A stretch of DNA of 64,000 nt from NCBI RefSeq assembly GCF_003001955.1, contig NZ_PVNH01000001.1, forward strand, positions 248,001-312,000. Direction: 5' to 3'. Of the stretch, positions 19,872-29,076 are shown piece by piece. Numbering within the stretch: the first letter of the stretch is position 1; every line of letters starts with the position of its first letter. The notes beneath the pieces were generated by a model. It was not told the origin of the DNA and made no database searches. It worked only from the letters and a program-made list of their open reading frames with translations. Made by a program: the position numbers and the translations under genes. The DNA is from Prauserella shujinwangii (GTDB lineage: Bacteria; Actinomycetota; Actinomycetes; Mycobacteriales; Pseudonocardiaceae).

Positions 19872-20312
19872 GATCGTGCGTAGTGGCGGAGGACGCTGGG
19901 TGCGGCGGCGATGACCGGTCCGGCCGCGCTGGGTGTACGTCGAACGTCGCAGGTTGCGGGGTGCGCCGTTTCCCGCGGAGTTTCGGCGGGTACCGGACAT
20001 CGTGCCGACGGCGGGATCAGCAGCCTCAAGTTCGGCGCCGACGGCGTCACCATGCGGGCCATGCCGGACGGCTTGCGAGTGTATCCCGCGTGTTGGGCCG
20101 TCGCCGTCGACGCGTCCCAAGTCGTACCGGTGATCGCCACACCCCGCTCCGGCCGCGGACCGGGCGAGTTCGATTCTGCGGGATGCCGCGCTGACCGCGC
20201 GCCGTCCCCGCGCCCTGGCCGAGGCGCAACGCACCTTCAGGTCGGCGCCCGAGTGGGTCGCCGCCCGGCAGAAGGTTGACAAGCCCCGACCGACGTACAA
20301 ATATTTCTTGTC
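19872..20312. other. 441-bp interval with decayed coding fragments
   Basis: No intact gene is visible here. One plus-strand frame just before the ArsR gene reads like the end of a protein (ALAEAQRTFRSAPEWVAARQ, ending TYKYFLS at about 20314), and another fragment reads SSLKFGADGVTMRAMPDGLR. I recognise neither. An AT-rich palindrome AAATATTT lies at 20299-20306, next to the ArsR start, and may be its operator. Confidence 0.4.
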
Positions 20313-20888
20313 GTGAAGGAAGTCTTGTACCTCGATCGGTTCGAGCAGGCTGCGGCACTGCTCAAACCGCAGCGGGTGGGTGTGTTGCGGCAGCTGGCCG
20401 AGCCTGGCACCTGCACCCAGGTGGCCGAACGGCTCGACCAGACCCCGCAGTGGGTCTACTACCACGTGAAGCGCCTGGTGGACGCCGGTTTGGTGAGCCG
20501 GGTGGACGAGCGTCGGGTGCACGGCATCCACGAGGGCGTCTACCAGGCCAAGGCGCGGACCTACTGGCTGTCGCCCCAGCTCGTCGGCAGGATCGGCGGG
20601 CCCCGCACGCGTGACGAGCTGAGCCTGGGGTTTCTGCTGGACATCCTGGAGGAGGTCCATACCGACGTCGCCGCGCTGGCCGAGACCGCAAGCCTGGAAG
20701 CCGCTCCGGAACTCCCCTCCATCGGGCTCGCCGGTGAGATCCGGGTGCCGCCGCACCTGCGCAAGGAGTTCCTCGCGGAGCTGAAGACCACGATGCAGAC
20801 ACTTCTCACCCGCTACGGCGGCGCCGAGGGTGACGCGTTCAAGCTCGCGGTGGCCTGCTATCCGAACGTTCCGAAGGAGGCTCCGTGA
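20313..20888 (+). CDS. ArsR-family winged-helix regulator
   Basis: The 191-residue protein has an N-terminal winged helix (LLKPQRVGVLRQLAEPGTCT, then VAERLDQTPQWVYYHVKRLV) of the ArsR/HTH_20 type and a C-terminal region rich in charged helices. No metal-binding CxC motif is present, so it is unlikely to sense metals. It starts with GTG and its stop overlaps the start of the SRPBCC gene, forming an operon with that gene and an MFS exporter. Such ArsR-SRPBCC pairs are common in actinomycetes. Confidence 0.85.
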   Translation: MKEVLYLDRFEQAAALLKPQRVGVLRQLAEPGTCTQVAERLDQTPQWVYYHVKRLVDAGLVSRVDERRVHGIHEGVYQAKARTYWLSPQLVGRIGGPRTRDELSLGFLLDILEEVHTDVAALAETASLEAAPELPSIGLAGEIRVPPHLRKEFLAELKTTMQTLLTRYGGAEGDAFKLAVACYPNVPKEAP

Positions 20889-21830
20889 GCTCGACGCTGA
20901 CGATGCGGGCACGTTTCGATGTGCCACTTCAGCGGGTTCACCACGCCCTCACCGATGCCGAGGCGCTGCGGATCTGGTTGGCCGAGCACGCCGAAGTGGA
21001 ACTGCCGGGGACGTACGCGTTCTGGGGCCGCTACACGCCAGAAGGCGACGTGCCCCGCCAGCGGCCGCTGCATGTGGACGATCGCACCCTGCGGTTCTCC
21101 TGGTCGCTGGACGGCGAGGACACCACCGTGGCGATCGAACTGGCCGAGGACAGGCCGGATGCCACGGTCCTGTCGCTGACCCAAAGCCACGTCCCGAGCT
21201 GGGAGGATGTGGTCGCTGGCCGCGGCGTCCGATGCGTGCTGGCCACTTTTTGGGGACTGGCGTTGGCGAATCTCGCCGACTACCTCGCCGGCCGGGAGCT
21301 GACTCCCATGTGCGACTTCGCCTCGTCGCAACTGCAGGCCACGGTCGCCATCGACGCGCCGCCCCGAGGACGTGTACGACGCGCTGGTCGAGCCGGAACT
21401 GTTCCGGCAATGGTTCGGCGTCACCATGGAGATCGAACCGGCCGTGGGTGGGCGCTGGGCCATGGGGGGCTTCCACCTGGAGAACTCCGTGGCCAGGATC
21501 GTGGAGCTGGTGCCCGGCAAGAAGGTCGTCCTGGACTGGGGCGCCCTCGTGGAGACCTGGGAGCTGGCGGGCTCGGCCGGTCGCACGTACTTCACCTTCG
21601 TGCAGAGCGGTTTCGACGACGAGCATCCCCCATACGCCAAGTGGATGGGGTGGCTCGCTCGCGTCGGTGAGCTTCGCCGCTTCCACGAACTGCCCGACTG
21701 GCGTCCGACCGTGCTGCAACACGAGATTCCCGGCACGCCTCGGGAGATCCTCGTGCCGCATCTGCACAGAAGTGCCGATCGGCGGCGGGGTTCCGCCCGC
21801 CTGACACAGCCGAACGGACAGGAGAGGTGA
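20885..21830 (+). pseudogene. tandem SRPBCC (AHSA1-type) protein, frameshifted
   Basis: The first half (GTG at 20885) reads as one SRPBCC/START domain: VPLQRVHHALTDAEALRIWL, through FWGLALANLADYLAGRE. The second half, in another frame, reads as a second domain: EDVYDALVEPELFRQWFGVT, through FTFVQSGFDDEHPPYAKWMG. The frames join at the CCCC run at 21362-21365; removing one C gives AIDAPPEDVYDALVEP, a smooth join. So an extra base has split one gene of about 314 codons. These proteins bind hydrophobic ligands and are often regulated by adjacent ArsR proteins. It may be a true mutation or a sequencing error in a homopolymer. Confidence 0.8.
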
Positions 21831-23407
21831 CCGGCGAGGTCCCGGTCAAGGCCGGTCGCCGGGAGTGGATGGGGCTGGCGGTGCTCGCCCTGCCCACCTT
21901 CGTCGTCGCCATCGACCTCTTCGTGCTGCTGCTGGCGCTGCCGAGCGTGGCTGCCGATCTCGGCGCCGACAGTGTCCAACAGCTGTGGATCACGGACATC
22001 TACGGGTTCCTGCTTGCCGGCTTCACCATCACCATGGGAACGCTGGGCGACCGGATCGGCCGGCGGAGGCTGCTCATGATCGGCGCGGTGATGTTCGCCG
22101 TCGCCTCCCTGTTGTGCGCCTTCGCGACCAGCGTGGGGATGCTGATCGCCGCTCGCGCGTTGCTGGGCATCGCGGGAGGTACGCTCGGCCCGTCCACCCT
22201 GGCGCTGATTGGGAACATCTTCCAGGATCCCCAGCAGCGTGCCACCGCCTTCGGCGTGTGGGGGAGCGTCTACACCCTCGGCAGCCTCGTCGGACCGGTC
22301 ATCGGCGGCGCCATGCTGACCCAGTTCTGGTGGGGCTCGGTGTTCCTGCTGGGGCCGCCGGTGATGGTGCTGGCGCTGGTACTGGGCCCGCGGGTGCTGC
22401 CCGAGTACAGGGACAGCAAGGCGGCGCGCCTGGATGTGGCCAGTGTGGCGCTGTCGCTGGCGTCCGTGTTGCCGATCATCTACGCCATCAAGGAGTTCGC
22501 CCGCCACGGCTGGGCCGTGCGGCCAGGCGTCGCCCTCGTTATTGGGCTGACCGCCGGCGTGGTGTTCCTTCGCCGACAGCTCAACCTGAGCACTCCGATG
22601 CTGGATCTGAGCCTGTTCCGCAACCGTGTCATCGGCTCGTCCCTGACCGGACAGCTGGCCTTCGCCAGCTTCGGTGCCGGATTCAACCTGATCATGGTGC
22701 TCTACCTCCAGCAGGTCACGGGCATGTCGACGCTGGAGGCGGGACTGGCGATGGTGCCCGGAATGGTCACCGCCGCGCTGGGCTTCCAGATCTATCCGAA
22801 GCTGGCGGCCCGGTTCCGCCCGGGCAACGTCATCGCGGTCGGTCTGATTCTCGAGGCGATCGTCCTCATGTCGCTCACCCAGCTCGAAGCGACCTCGGGT
22901 GCCACGTTCATGATCGTCGGGTTCGCGCTCACCGCGTTCGGCATTGCGACGGTCGGGCTGGGCACCAACCTGGTCGTGGGATCCGCTCCGCCAGCGAAGA
23001 TGGGGGTTGCCGGATCCCTGGCGCAGTTGGCCAACGAGTTCGGCGGGATGTTGGGCATCGCCCTCTACGGCACGCTTGCCACGGTCGTGTACCGGACTCA
23101 GATGCAGGACGTCATACCGACCGGTGTCCCGGTCCCTTCGGCCGCCACCGCCGGTGACAGTCTCGCCGGTGCGACGGCGGTCGCCGGCGATCTGCCTGCC
23201 GAGCAAGGTGAAGAACTGCTCACCGTCGCCCGGGAAGCCTTCACCAGTGGGGTGCACGTGGTTGTCGTGGTCGGGGCCGCGATCTTCGCGGGGGTGGCTG
23301 CTCTCATCGCGAGGAACCTCAGGAACGTGCCTCCTTTCGACCGGCCCCAACCGGCTGGCCGGGACGAGGTACCGGGCGAGGACGAACCGGTGCCCGATAT
23401 CGCCTGA
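21827..23407 (+). CDS. MFS multidrug exporter, DHA2 (14-TM) family
   Basis: The 526-residue membrane protein has the DHA2 pattern of 14 helices, with the motif A loop GDRIGRRRLL after helix 2, RALLGIAGGTLGPSTLALIG in helix 4 and VLYLQQVTGMSTLEAGLAMV later. It starts with GTG overlapping the end of the SRPBCC frame, so it is the last gene of the ArsR-SRPBCC-MFS operon. It probably exports a drug or hydrophobic compound. The substrate is not readable. Confidence 0.9.
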   Translation: MTGEVPVKAGRREWMGLAVLALPTFVVAIDLFVLLLALPSVAADLGADSVQQLWITDIYGFLLAGFTITMGTLGDRIGRRRLLMIGAVMFAVASLLCAFATSVGMLIAARALLGIAGGTLGPSTLALIGNIFQDPQQRATAFGVWGSVYTLGSLVGPVIGGAMLTQFWWGSVFLLGPPVMVLALVLGPRVLPEYRDSKAARLDVASVALSLASVLPIIYAIKEFARHGWAVRPGVALVIGLTAGVVFLRRQLNLSTPMLDLSLFRNRVIGSSLTGQLAFASFGAGFNLIMVLYLQQVTGMSTLEAGLAMVPGMVTAALGFQIYPKLAARFRPGNVIAVGLILEAIVLMSLTQLEATSGATFMIVGFALTAFGIATVGLGTNLVVGSAPPAKMGVAGSLAQLANEFGGMLGIALYGTLATVVYRTQMQDVIPTGVPVPSAATAGDSLAGATAVAGDLPAEQGEELLTVAREAFTSGVHVVVVVGAAIFAGVAALIARNLRNVPPFDRPQPAGRDEVPGEDEPVPDIA

Positions 23408-23552
23408 TCTCGTCGGCTTGGTGCCGTGCCAGGAGACACCAGATCCGGACGCTGATTGAGCACGACCTGAATCGTGCTGACCTGCGCGGTGATGCTGGGC
23501 GCCGGTAGGCGGCTCTGCCTCGAGGACGTCAGGCCGGGCGCGCTACGGCTGG

Positions 23553-23719
23553 CCCTGTCTACGGGGCGCCGCGAGGCGCGACGAGACTGTGTGGAAGCGC
23601 CGCGAGGCGAGGCGCAGGTTCCGCCGCAAGTAGTTACTCGCCGGTATGCGGTCGTATGGGCGGCGGGCAAAGTGAAGGAAATCTGGCATACCGGGTAGTA
23701 TCTTCGCAGGTCAAGAAGT
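23553..23719 (+). repeat. duplicated cas2 3' end plus leader, upstream of array 5
   Basis: This 167-bp block is collinear with 18823-18990 (the last 27 codons of cas2, the spacer and the array 4 leader). Only one single-base gap and scattered substitutions separate them. Shared strings include GCGCGACGAGAC, TGTGGAAGCG, CGCGAGGCGAGGCGCA, TTCCGCCGCAAGTAGTTAC and AAAGTGAAGGAAATCTGGCA. The gap breaks the cas2 frame upstream, so this copy is non-coding. Array 5 therefore most likely arose by duplication of the cas2-array 4 junction. Confidence 0.85.
23669..23719 (+). promoter_or_regulatory. leader of CRISPR array 5
   Basis: The 51-bp leader AAAGTGAAGGAAATCTGGCA ... CAGGTCAAGAAGT is the near-twin of the array 4 leader, with CCGGG instead of CCCGC before TAGTAT. 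Confidence 0.8.
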
Positions 23720-24966
23720 GTGCTCCCCGCGCACGCGGGGATGATCCCGAAAACTGAACGTAAACGGGCGGAATCATGCGGTGCTCCCCGCGCACGCGGG
23801 GATGATCCGGAGGAGACACGTCACCTGTCCGGCGAGAGGCCGTGCTCCCCGCGCACGCGGGGATGATCCGCTTTTTGTTCTGTCCCAAGTTTTTCAGGAC
23901 GGTGCTCCCCGCGCACGCGGGGATGATCCTGACGCGAGACCTCGTCGTAGCGCTGGCGTAGCGTGCTCCCCGCGCACGCGGGGATGATCCGTAGATCCGC
24001 TGGGAATCATCGGACAGGTCATCGTGCTCCCCGCGCACGCGGGGATGATCCGCGCATCCCCGTACACCCGCTCGGCGTCGGACAGTGCTCCCCGCGCACG
24101 CGGGGATGATCCGGGTCGGCCGCACTGGTGGTGGGCGGCCGACACGTGCTCCCCGCGCACGCGGGGATGATCCCCCGAATGCGGCGAACCCTAGTTCGTC
24201 CGCTCGGTGCTCCCCGCGCACGCGGGGATGATCCCTGCATCGATCAGCCTGCTACCGGGGGAGTACCGTGCTCCCCGCGCACGCGGGGATGATCCCGAGT
24301 ACAGCGATGTGCAACCCGTCGTGACTGAGTGCTCCCCGCGCACGCGGGGATGATCCGTTGATCACAACGGTTTGGTGACCCCTCTTGCGGTGCTCCCCGC
24401 GCACGCGGGGATGATCCGGTGCGCCAGCTCCGCGACGCGGGGATCGTCGTGTGCTCCCCGCGCACGCGGGGATGATCCGCGGCGCATCAGCTCATCCACC
24501 GCGGCCTTGACGTGCTCCCCGCGCACGCGGGGATGATCCGCCATCCAGGCGCAGGGCTCGAAGACCTTCCGGGTGCTCCCCGCGCACGCGGGGATGATCC
24601 GCTGGCGCGGGACGGCTCCACGCCGGTGCAGCTGTGCTCTCCGCGCACGCGGGGATGATCCGCACTGGCGCTGCAGGCGGATCTCCGCCGACAAGTGCTC
24701 CCCGCGCGCGCGGGGATGATCCCGCCCAGCCGGACCTCGACGCGGTGGTCGCCGCGTGCTCCCCGCGCACGCGGGGATGATCCGGCCACCGGGGAGATGC
24801 GCGCATTCCCGGTGCGGTGCTCCCCGCGCACGCGGGGATGATCCGGAATACGCCGACGACCTCCGCCGCCGCCGCGAGTGCTCCCCGCGCACGCGGGGAT
24901 GATCCGCGCACGCGGCAGGGCGACCCTTCCGAACCCCCGTGCTCCCCGCGCACGCGGGGATGAGCC
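23720..24966 (+). CRISPR. CRISPR array 5, type I-E, 21 repeats
   Basis: Twenty-one repeats and 20 spacers of 32-33 bases. Repeats at 24634 (CTCTCC) and 24695 (GCGCGCGGGG) and the last at 24939 (ending GATGAGCC) deviate. A further remnant, GTGACGCGCACGCGGGAGAA, at about 24999-25018 looks like a 22nd repeat eroded beyond function. Confidence 0.97.
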
Positions 24967-25097
24967 GGGTTCCAAAGGCGCGTCTCGGTCAACAGGGCGT
25001 GACGCGCACGCGGGAGAACTCGAAGACGCACTCGTCGGGGGTTTCGGACTACCCCTTGCAGTCTCGTTCTCGCGGACACAGCAGGTAGCGTCCGGGG

Positions 25098-25478
25098 ATG
25101 GACACTGCGGCCTCCAGGCCACCCGTCCTCCTGATCGGGCTTGATCCGTATCGGGCGCCCGGCCCCTGGGACCCTGAGCCGGTCGTTGAAGCGATCGATG
25201 CGGGGCTCCAGCGATTCGCTGAGCGCAACGTTGGTGTTGAGACCTGCCTGATCGGCCTCGATGGCAGCAACGACGTGGAAACGGTCGTCGGCAACGCGCT
25301 ACGCGCCCGACCGTGGGAATGTGTCATCGTTTGTGGCGGCCTGCGAACGGCCGACGATCAGGTCGAGCTGTTTGAGCGACTGATCAATCTGGTGCGACGA
25401 CACGCTCCCGACGCGGCCATCGCGTTCAACACCACCCCGTCGAACACCTTCGATGCCGCTGCTCGCTGGATCATGTGA
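25098..25478 (+). CDS. unrecognised 126-aa protein
   Basis: The ATG at 25098 opens a 126-residue soluble protein with alternating strand and helix character: PPVLLIGLDPYRAPGPWDPE, LIGLDGSNDVETVVGNALR, WECVIVCGGLRTADDQVELF. This suggests a Rossmann-like or flavodoxin-like fold, possibly a nucleotide- or sugar-binding protein. No catalytic motif is recognised. It stands alone between arrays 5 and 6; codon use matches the host. The 143 bp after it hold no gene. Confidence 0.65.
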   Translation: MDTAASRPPVLLIGLDPYRAPGPWDPEPVVEAIDAGLQRFAERNVGVETCLIGLDGSNDVETVVGNALRARPWECVIVCGGLRTADDQVELFERLINLVRRHAPDAAIAFNTTPSNTFDAAARWIM

Positions 25479-25622
25479 AGCCAGCAAGACTCCATGGCAC
25501 ACGTCTGCTGCGGAGGCCGATCTGGCACAGCGGAGCAAAGCTAGGTTCCCCGTCCGTCTGGTGAACCGGAGGATCCCCTGCTCGTGGGGCCGATGGTCAC
25601 TTGTCGCCGGACGCTGGACCAG

Positions 25623-26522
25623 TTAGGTCCGGGAAGCGGTGAGTACCAAGGGGGTGGTGACGTCGTGCCGGATGCTGAGATCGGCGAAGAAGCCACCTAG
25701 CCAGCCGAGTGCGTCCAGCGACCATTCGGTGAGCGTTCCGTGGAAGGTGGCCCGGTGCTGGGGAGGGCCGTTCCAGAGGTGGTCGCCGAAAGGAAGAGTT
25801 TCCACGAGCGGGTCATGTTCGGTGAGTGACTGTGACTCGCACACGAACACGTCCTGGTCCAGCCTGCTCAGCCAGTGTCGGATCCGCGGCACCGCCCGAG
25901 GCAGTGATGCGGACTGACCGCTGTCCAGGGTGACCCGTATGCGGGTCCGTGCCTGGTCGTTCCCGTCGGCGAACCAAGCCGCTGTGGGCAGCGACGGTTG
26001 CAGGGCTGGGTGCGGGCGCGGGGGCTTGCCGAGGCACTGCACGGGGAGCAAGATCTGCACGGCCCGCAGTGTGAGCGTGCCGAGTCGAGCCATGACATCG
26101 TCGACACACCGCAGGAACGGCTGCACCGGCAGCGGCCGCTCACCGGGTACCGGTGGCTCGGCCCCGACCTGGAACCAGGCGATCAGCGGGACGTCGGGCG
26201 TGCCGAGCGGGTGCTCCCGCCCGGCGTCGTTCATGCCCCACAGGCCCGCCGCGCCGGTCTCCCGTTCCGCGAAGCCGTCGGCGGTCCGCGACACCACGCC
26301 GCCGAGGTCGTCCAGCCAGCCCAGGGCGAGCGATCTGTCGTAGAAGAGGCGGTAGACGTCCCGGTCGCTGTCCGGATCCTGCCACGGGTGCGGAACGAAG
26401 TCGCCGTACAGCGCGGCGAACATCGTGCCCACGGGTTCGCGGCTATCCGGCGCCACGCCGGGTTCGGCGCGGGCGGACACGTACCGTTCGGGCAGCCCTC
26501 GCTGCCGGTCTGAATCCACCAC
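25623..26522 (-). CDS. unrecognised 299-aa protein
   Basis: This minus-strand gene encodes a soluble 299-residue protein with no signal peptide or membrane helix. Well-ordered segments include MFAALYGDFVPHPWQDPDSD, WGMNDAGREHPLGTPDVPLI, VQILLPVQ and TEWSLDALGWLGGFFADLSI. The pattern of tryptophans and acidic loops suggests a folded globular domain, but I recognise no family. It lies alone between arrays 5 and 6 and faces away from array 6. Confidence 0.7.
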   Translation of the reverse strand: MVDSDRQRGLPERYVSARAEPGVAPDSREPVGTMFAALYGDFVPHPWQDPDSDRDVYRLFYDRSLALGWLDDLGGVVSRTADGFAERETGAAGLWGMNDAGREHPLGTPDVPLIAWFQVGAEPPVPGERPLPVQPFLRCVDDVMARLGTLTLRAVQILLPVQCLGKPPRPHPALQPSLPTAAWFADGNDQARTRIRVTLDSGQSASLPRAVPRIRHWLSRLDQDVFVCESQSLTEHDPLVETLPFGDHLWNGPPQHRATFHGTLTEWSLDALGWLGGFFADLSIRHDVTTPLVLTASRT

Positions 26523-26646
26523 GCCGCGACCTTAGGATCACGGTGGCCTCCGCGCACGCGATATCCGGGCAACGGGGTTAGCCTTTGTCCCAGAGGGCTG
26601 TTCCGCAGGACGTTACTCCCAGTAGGTAGGGATGTCTCGGGCTCGT

Positions 26647-26697
26647 AAAGTGAATGAAATCTGGCTCGTCCCGTAACATCGGCCCAGGTCAGGAAGT
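26647..26697 (+). promoter_or_regulatory. leader of CRISPR array 6
   Basis: The 51-bp leader begins AAAGTGAATGAAATCTGGC and ends CAGGTCAGGAAGT. Its middle (TCGTCCCGTAACATCGGCC) departs from arrays 2-5 but TAACAT keeps the -10 position. GTTACTCCC and GGTAGG upstream match the extended leader region of arrays 3-5. Confidence 0.75.
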
Positions 26698-27153
26698 GTG
26701 CTCCCCGCGCACGCGGGGATGATCCACGTCGGGTCGACGACGTGCGCACTCGGGCTCAGTGCTCCCCGCGCACGCGGGGATGATCCTACGCGTCACATCC
26801 GATTTGTTCACTACCGAATGTGCTCCCCGCGCACGCGGGGATGATCCGGTTCAGAAGCAGCTCACAAAGGCTATCAAGGCGTGCTCCCCGCGCACGCGGG
26901 GATGATCCCACTCCCCTCGTCAGCCCGACCACGTCGGGCGAGTGCTCCCCGCGCACGCGGGGATGATCCGGACTGGTAGCCGTGCCGGGTGTTGCGCGGC
27001 TGGTGCTCCCCGCGCACGCGGGGATGATCCGGCCTTGGTGCTGTGACGTCGTGACGCTGTAGCGTGCTCCCCGCGCACGCGGGGATGATCCGGACCGGCT
27101 GTGGACAGGTGAACCTGCGGCCGGTGTGCTCCCCGCGCATGCGGGGGTGAGCC
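26698..27153 (+). CRISPR. CRISPR array 6, type I-E, 8 repeats
   Basis: Eight repeats and seven spacers start at 26698. The terminal repeat at 27126-27153 has CATGCGGGGGTGAGCC in place of the usual end, and the last spacer is 34 bases. The 106 bp that follow, up to the convergent membrane sulfatase, show no gene. Confidence 0.96.
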
Positions 27154-27259
27154 TTCCGAAACGACGCCGACCCAGCCACTCGGCAGAGCTCGTCGCGCCC
27201 CGGGAGAAGCTCCGCCCGATCGACGCTCCCGGAAATCAAGTCCCTACGGCCAAGCACCA

Positions 27260-28960
27260 TCAGCTCCCCGGCGCGCCTTCCCGCGGCCCGAACGCGGTCA
27301 GGAAGCGGTCCCGGAAGGCGTCCATCCGCCACACCGGCGCGCGGGGGCCGGGCCGCAGGCCCTCGTCCCAGTTCCAGCCGGAGATGCGCTCCAGGACCGC
27401 CCGGTCGCGGGCGACGATGGTGATCGGCACGTCGTGGCCCGCGTCGGGGCCGGTGACGGTCGGGGCGGGCTGGTGGTCGCCGACGAACACGAGCACCAGA
27501 TCGTCGTCCCCGTGCGTCTCGACGTAGGAGATCAGGGTGTTCAGCGAGTACTCGACGGCACGCCGGTAGTCGGCGCGCCGCTCGGCCCGGTCGCGGTCCG
27601 CGCCGGACCCCGGCCCCGCCGCGCCGGAGGGCATCCGGTGGAACACCGACCCGTCGCCCACCTGGTCCCAGCCGATCAGCCGCGGCGTCGCCGTCCACGG
27701 ACCGTGGCTGGACACCAGCGGGATCACCGCGGCCAGCGGGCCGTGGTCGGGTTCGGCGCGCTCGGCCCGCTCGAACTCCGCCAGCACGTACTGGTCGGGC
27801 ATGGTGGCGTAACCGAAACGCGGACCGCGATAGCCCAGGTCGTCCGCGGCGCGGACGCGGTCGTAGCCGTAGTACGCACCCTCCGGCCAGGCTCGCACGA
27901 TCGCGGGCTGCACGCCGACCGTGCGCCAGTCCGCCCGCCGGAACGCGTGCGTGAGGCTGAACCGGTCGCTCGCCACCAGTGTCCGGTAGCGCTGCTCGTT
28001 GTCCACCCACAGCCCGGACAGCAGCGTGGCGTGCGCGAGCCAGCTGCCGCCGCCCGCCGTCGGCGACGTCAGAAAGGCGCTGCGCGCCGCGAACCCCGCC
28101 TCCCGCAGCCGCCGCGTCCCCGTGTCGAGCACCGCGCCGACCTCCGGCGCGAACTCCGGGTCCGCCAGCGCCACCCTGCCGTAGCTCTCGACGAACGTGA
28201 GCACGACGTCCTTGCCGCGCAACGCGGTCAGCAGCTCCTCGCCGGGCGTGCCGTGGAACGCGTCCGCCGCGGCCAGCTCGGCGAACTCCTCGCGGTCGCG
28301 CAGGCTCGCCGCGACCCGGTGCGCTTCGCCGTGCAGGAACCGCGCCGTGCCGAGGGAGGCGAACGGGGTCCCCGGCACGAGCCCGGCCCCGGTGATCGCG
28401 AACCCGAGCCACCCCGCCACGGCCACCGCGAGCCCCCGCAGCGCCACGGCCCGGTGCCGCCGCAGCACCCGGGTCAGGTGCCATGCCGCCAGCGTCGTCA
28501 GCAGCACCACGGCGACCGCGCCCGCGACGGCCAGCGCCACCGCACCGACCGCCGCCGCCCGCCCGCTGGTGACGCCGAGGTAGTCCACCGCGGGCCCCAG
28601 CATCGGCCAGTCGAGCACCGGGTCGAACGGCCGGTGCAGCACCGCGTCGAAACCGAGATGCAGCGCGCGGAGCACGGTCAGCAGGCCCAGCGCCGCTCCC
28701 GCGCACGCCGCCGCCACCACCTGCGCCCTGCCGCCCAGCGCCAGGATCAGCGCGGCGCCGAGCAGGCCCTCCAGGGGTAGGCGCACGAACGCGCCCGGCG
28801 TGAGCCCGCCGAACTCGGCCGGGACGACCAGCGCGGCCAGCACCAGCGCCGCGGCCACGACGGTGCCCGTCCCGCTGACCACCCGGCGCGCGGGACGGCC
28901 CCGGCGGGCGCCTTCCGCCGCCACGTGCTCCGTGCCCGGCTCCTTCGACACCACCGCCAC
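27260..28960 (-). CDS. membrane-anchored sulfatase/alkaline-phosphatase-superfamily protein
   Basis: The 566-residue protein has about five N-terminal membrane helices (residues about 30-195) and then an extracytoplasmic alkaline-phosphatase-superfamily domain. The arrangement is like lipoteichoic acid synthases and phosphoethanolamine transferases. Metal-site candidates are the Glu of VLTFVESYGR, the segment around FLTSPTAGGGSWLAHATLLSG where the nucleophile should lie, and FVGDHQPA near the C-terminus. It would transfer or hydrolyse a phosphate- or sulfate-linked head group outside the membrane. It stands at the edge of the pterin/pyrimidine-type cluster and is divergent from the RibD-like gene, which fits a role on the same product. 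Confidence 0.8.
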   Translation of the reverse strand: MAVVSKEPGTEHVAAEGARRGRPARRVVSGTGTVVAAALVLAALVVPAEFGGLTPGAFVRLPLEGLLGAALILALGGRAQVVAAACAGAALGLLTVLRALHLGFDAVLHRPFDPVLDWPMLGPAVDYLGVTSGRAAAVGAVALAVAGAVAVVLLTTLAAWHLTRVLRRHRAVALRGLAVAVAGWLGFAITGAGLVPGTPFASLGTARFLHGEAHRVAASLRDREEFAELAAADAFHGTPGEELLTALRGKDVVLTFVESYGRVALADPEFAPEVGAVLDTGTRRLREAGFAARSAFLTSPTAGGGSWLAHATLLSGLWVDNEQRYRTLVASDRFSLTHAFRRADWRTVGVQPAIVRAWPEGAYYGYDRVRAADDLGYRGPRFGYATMPDQYVLAEFERAERAEPDHGPLAAVIPLVSSHGPWTATPRLIGWDQVGDGSVFHRMPSGAAGPGSGADRDRAERRADYRRAVEYSLNTLISYVETHGDDDLVLVFVGDHQPAPTVTGPDAGHDVPITIVARDRAVLERISGWNWDEGLRPGPRAPVWRMDAFRDRFLTAFGPREGAPGS

Positions 28961-29076
28961 CGGCCGCCCTTTCGTCGCGTTCCGCCGCTCACCCTCGACA
29001 CGTACGATGGGCCGCCCGTGTTCGGCGGCCGCCCGAACTCCCGACCGAACTCCCGACCGACGACGAACGGAGCGCC

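Noticed and set aside
25530-25600. CCCCTGCTCGTGGGG resembling a CRISPR stem
   Set aside because: A single short inverted repeat without a second copy, correct flanks or spacing; not a repeat unit.
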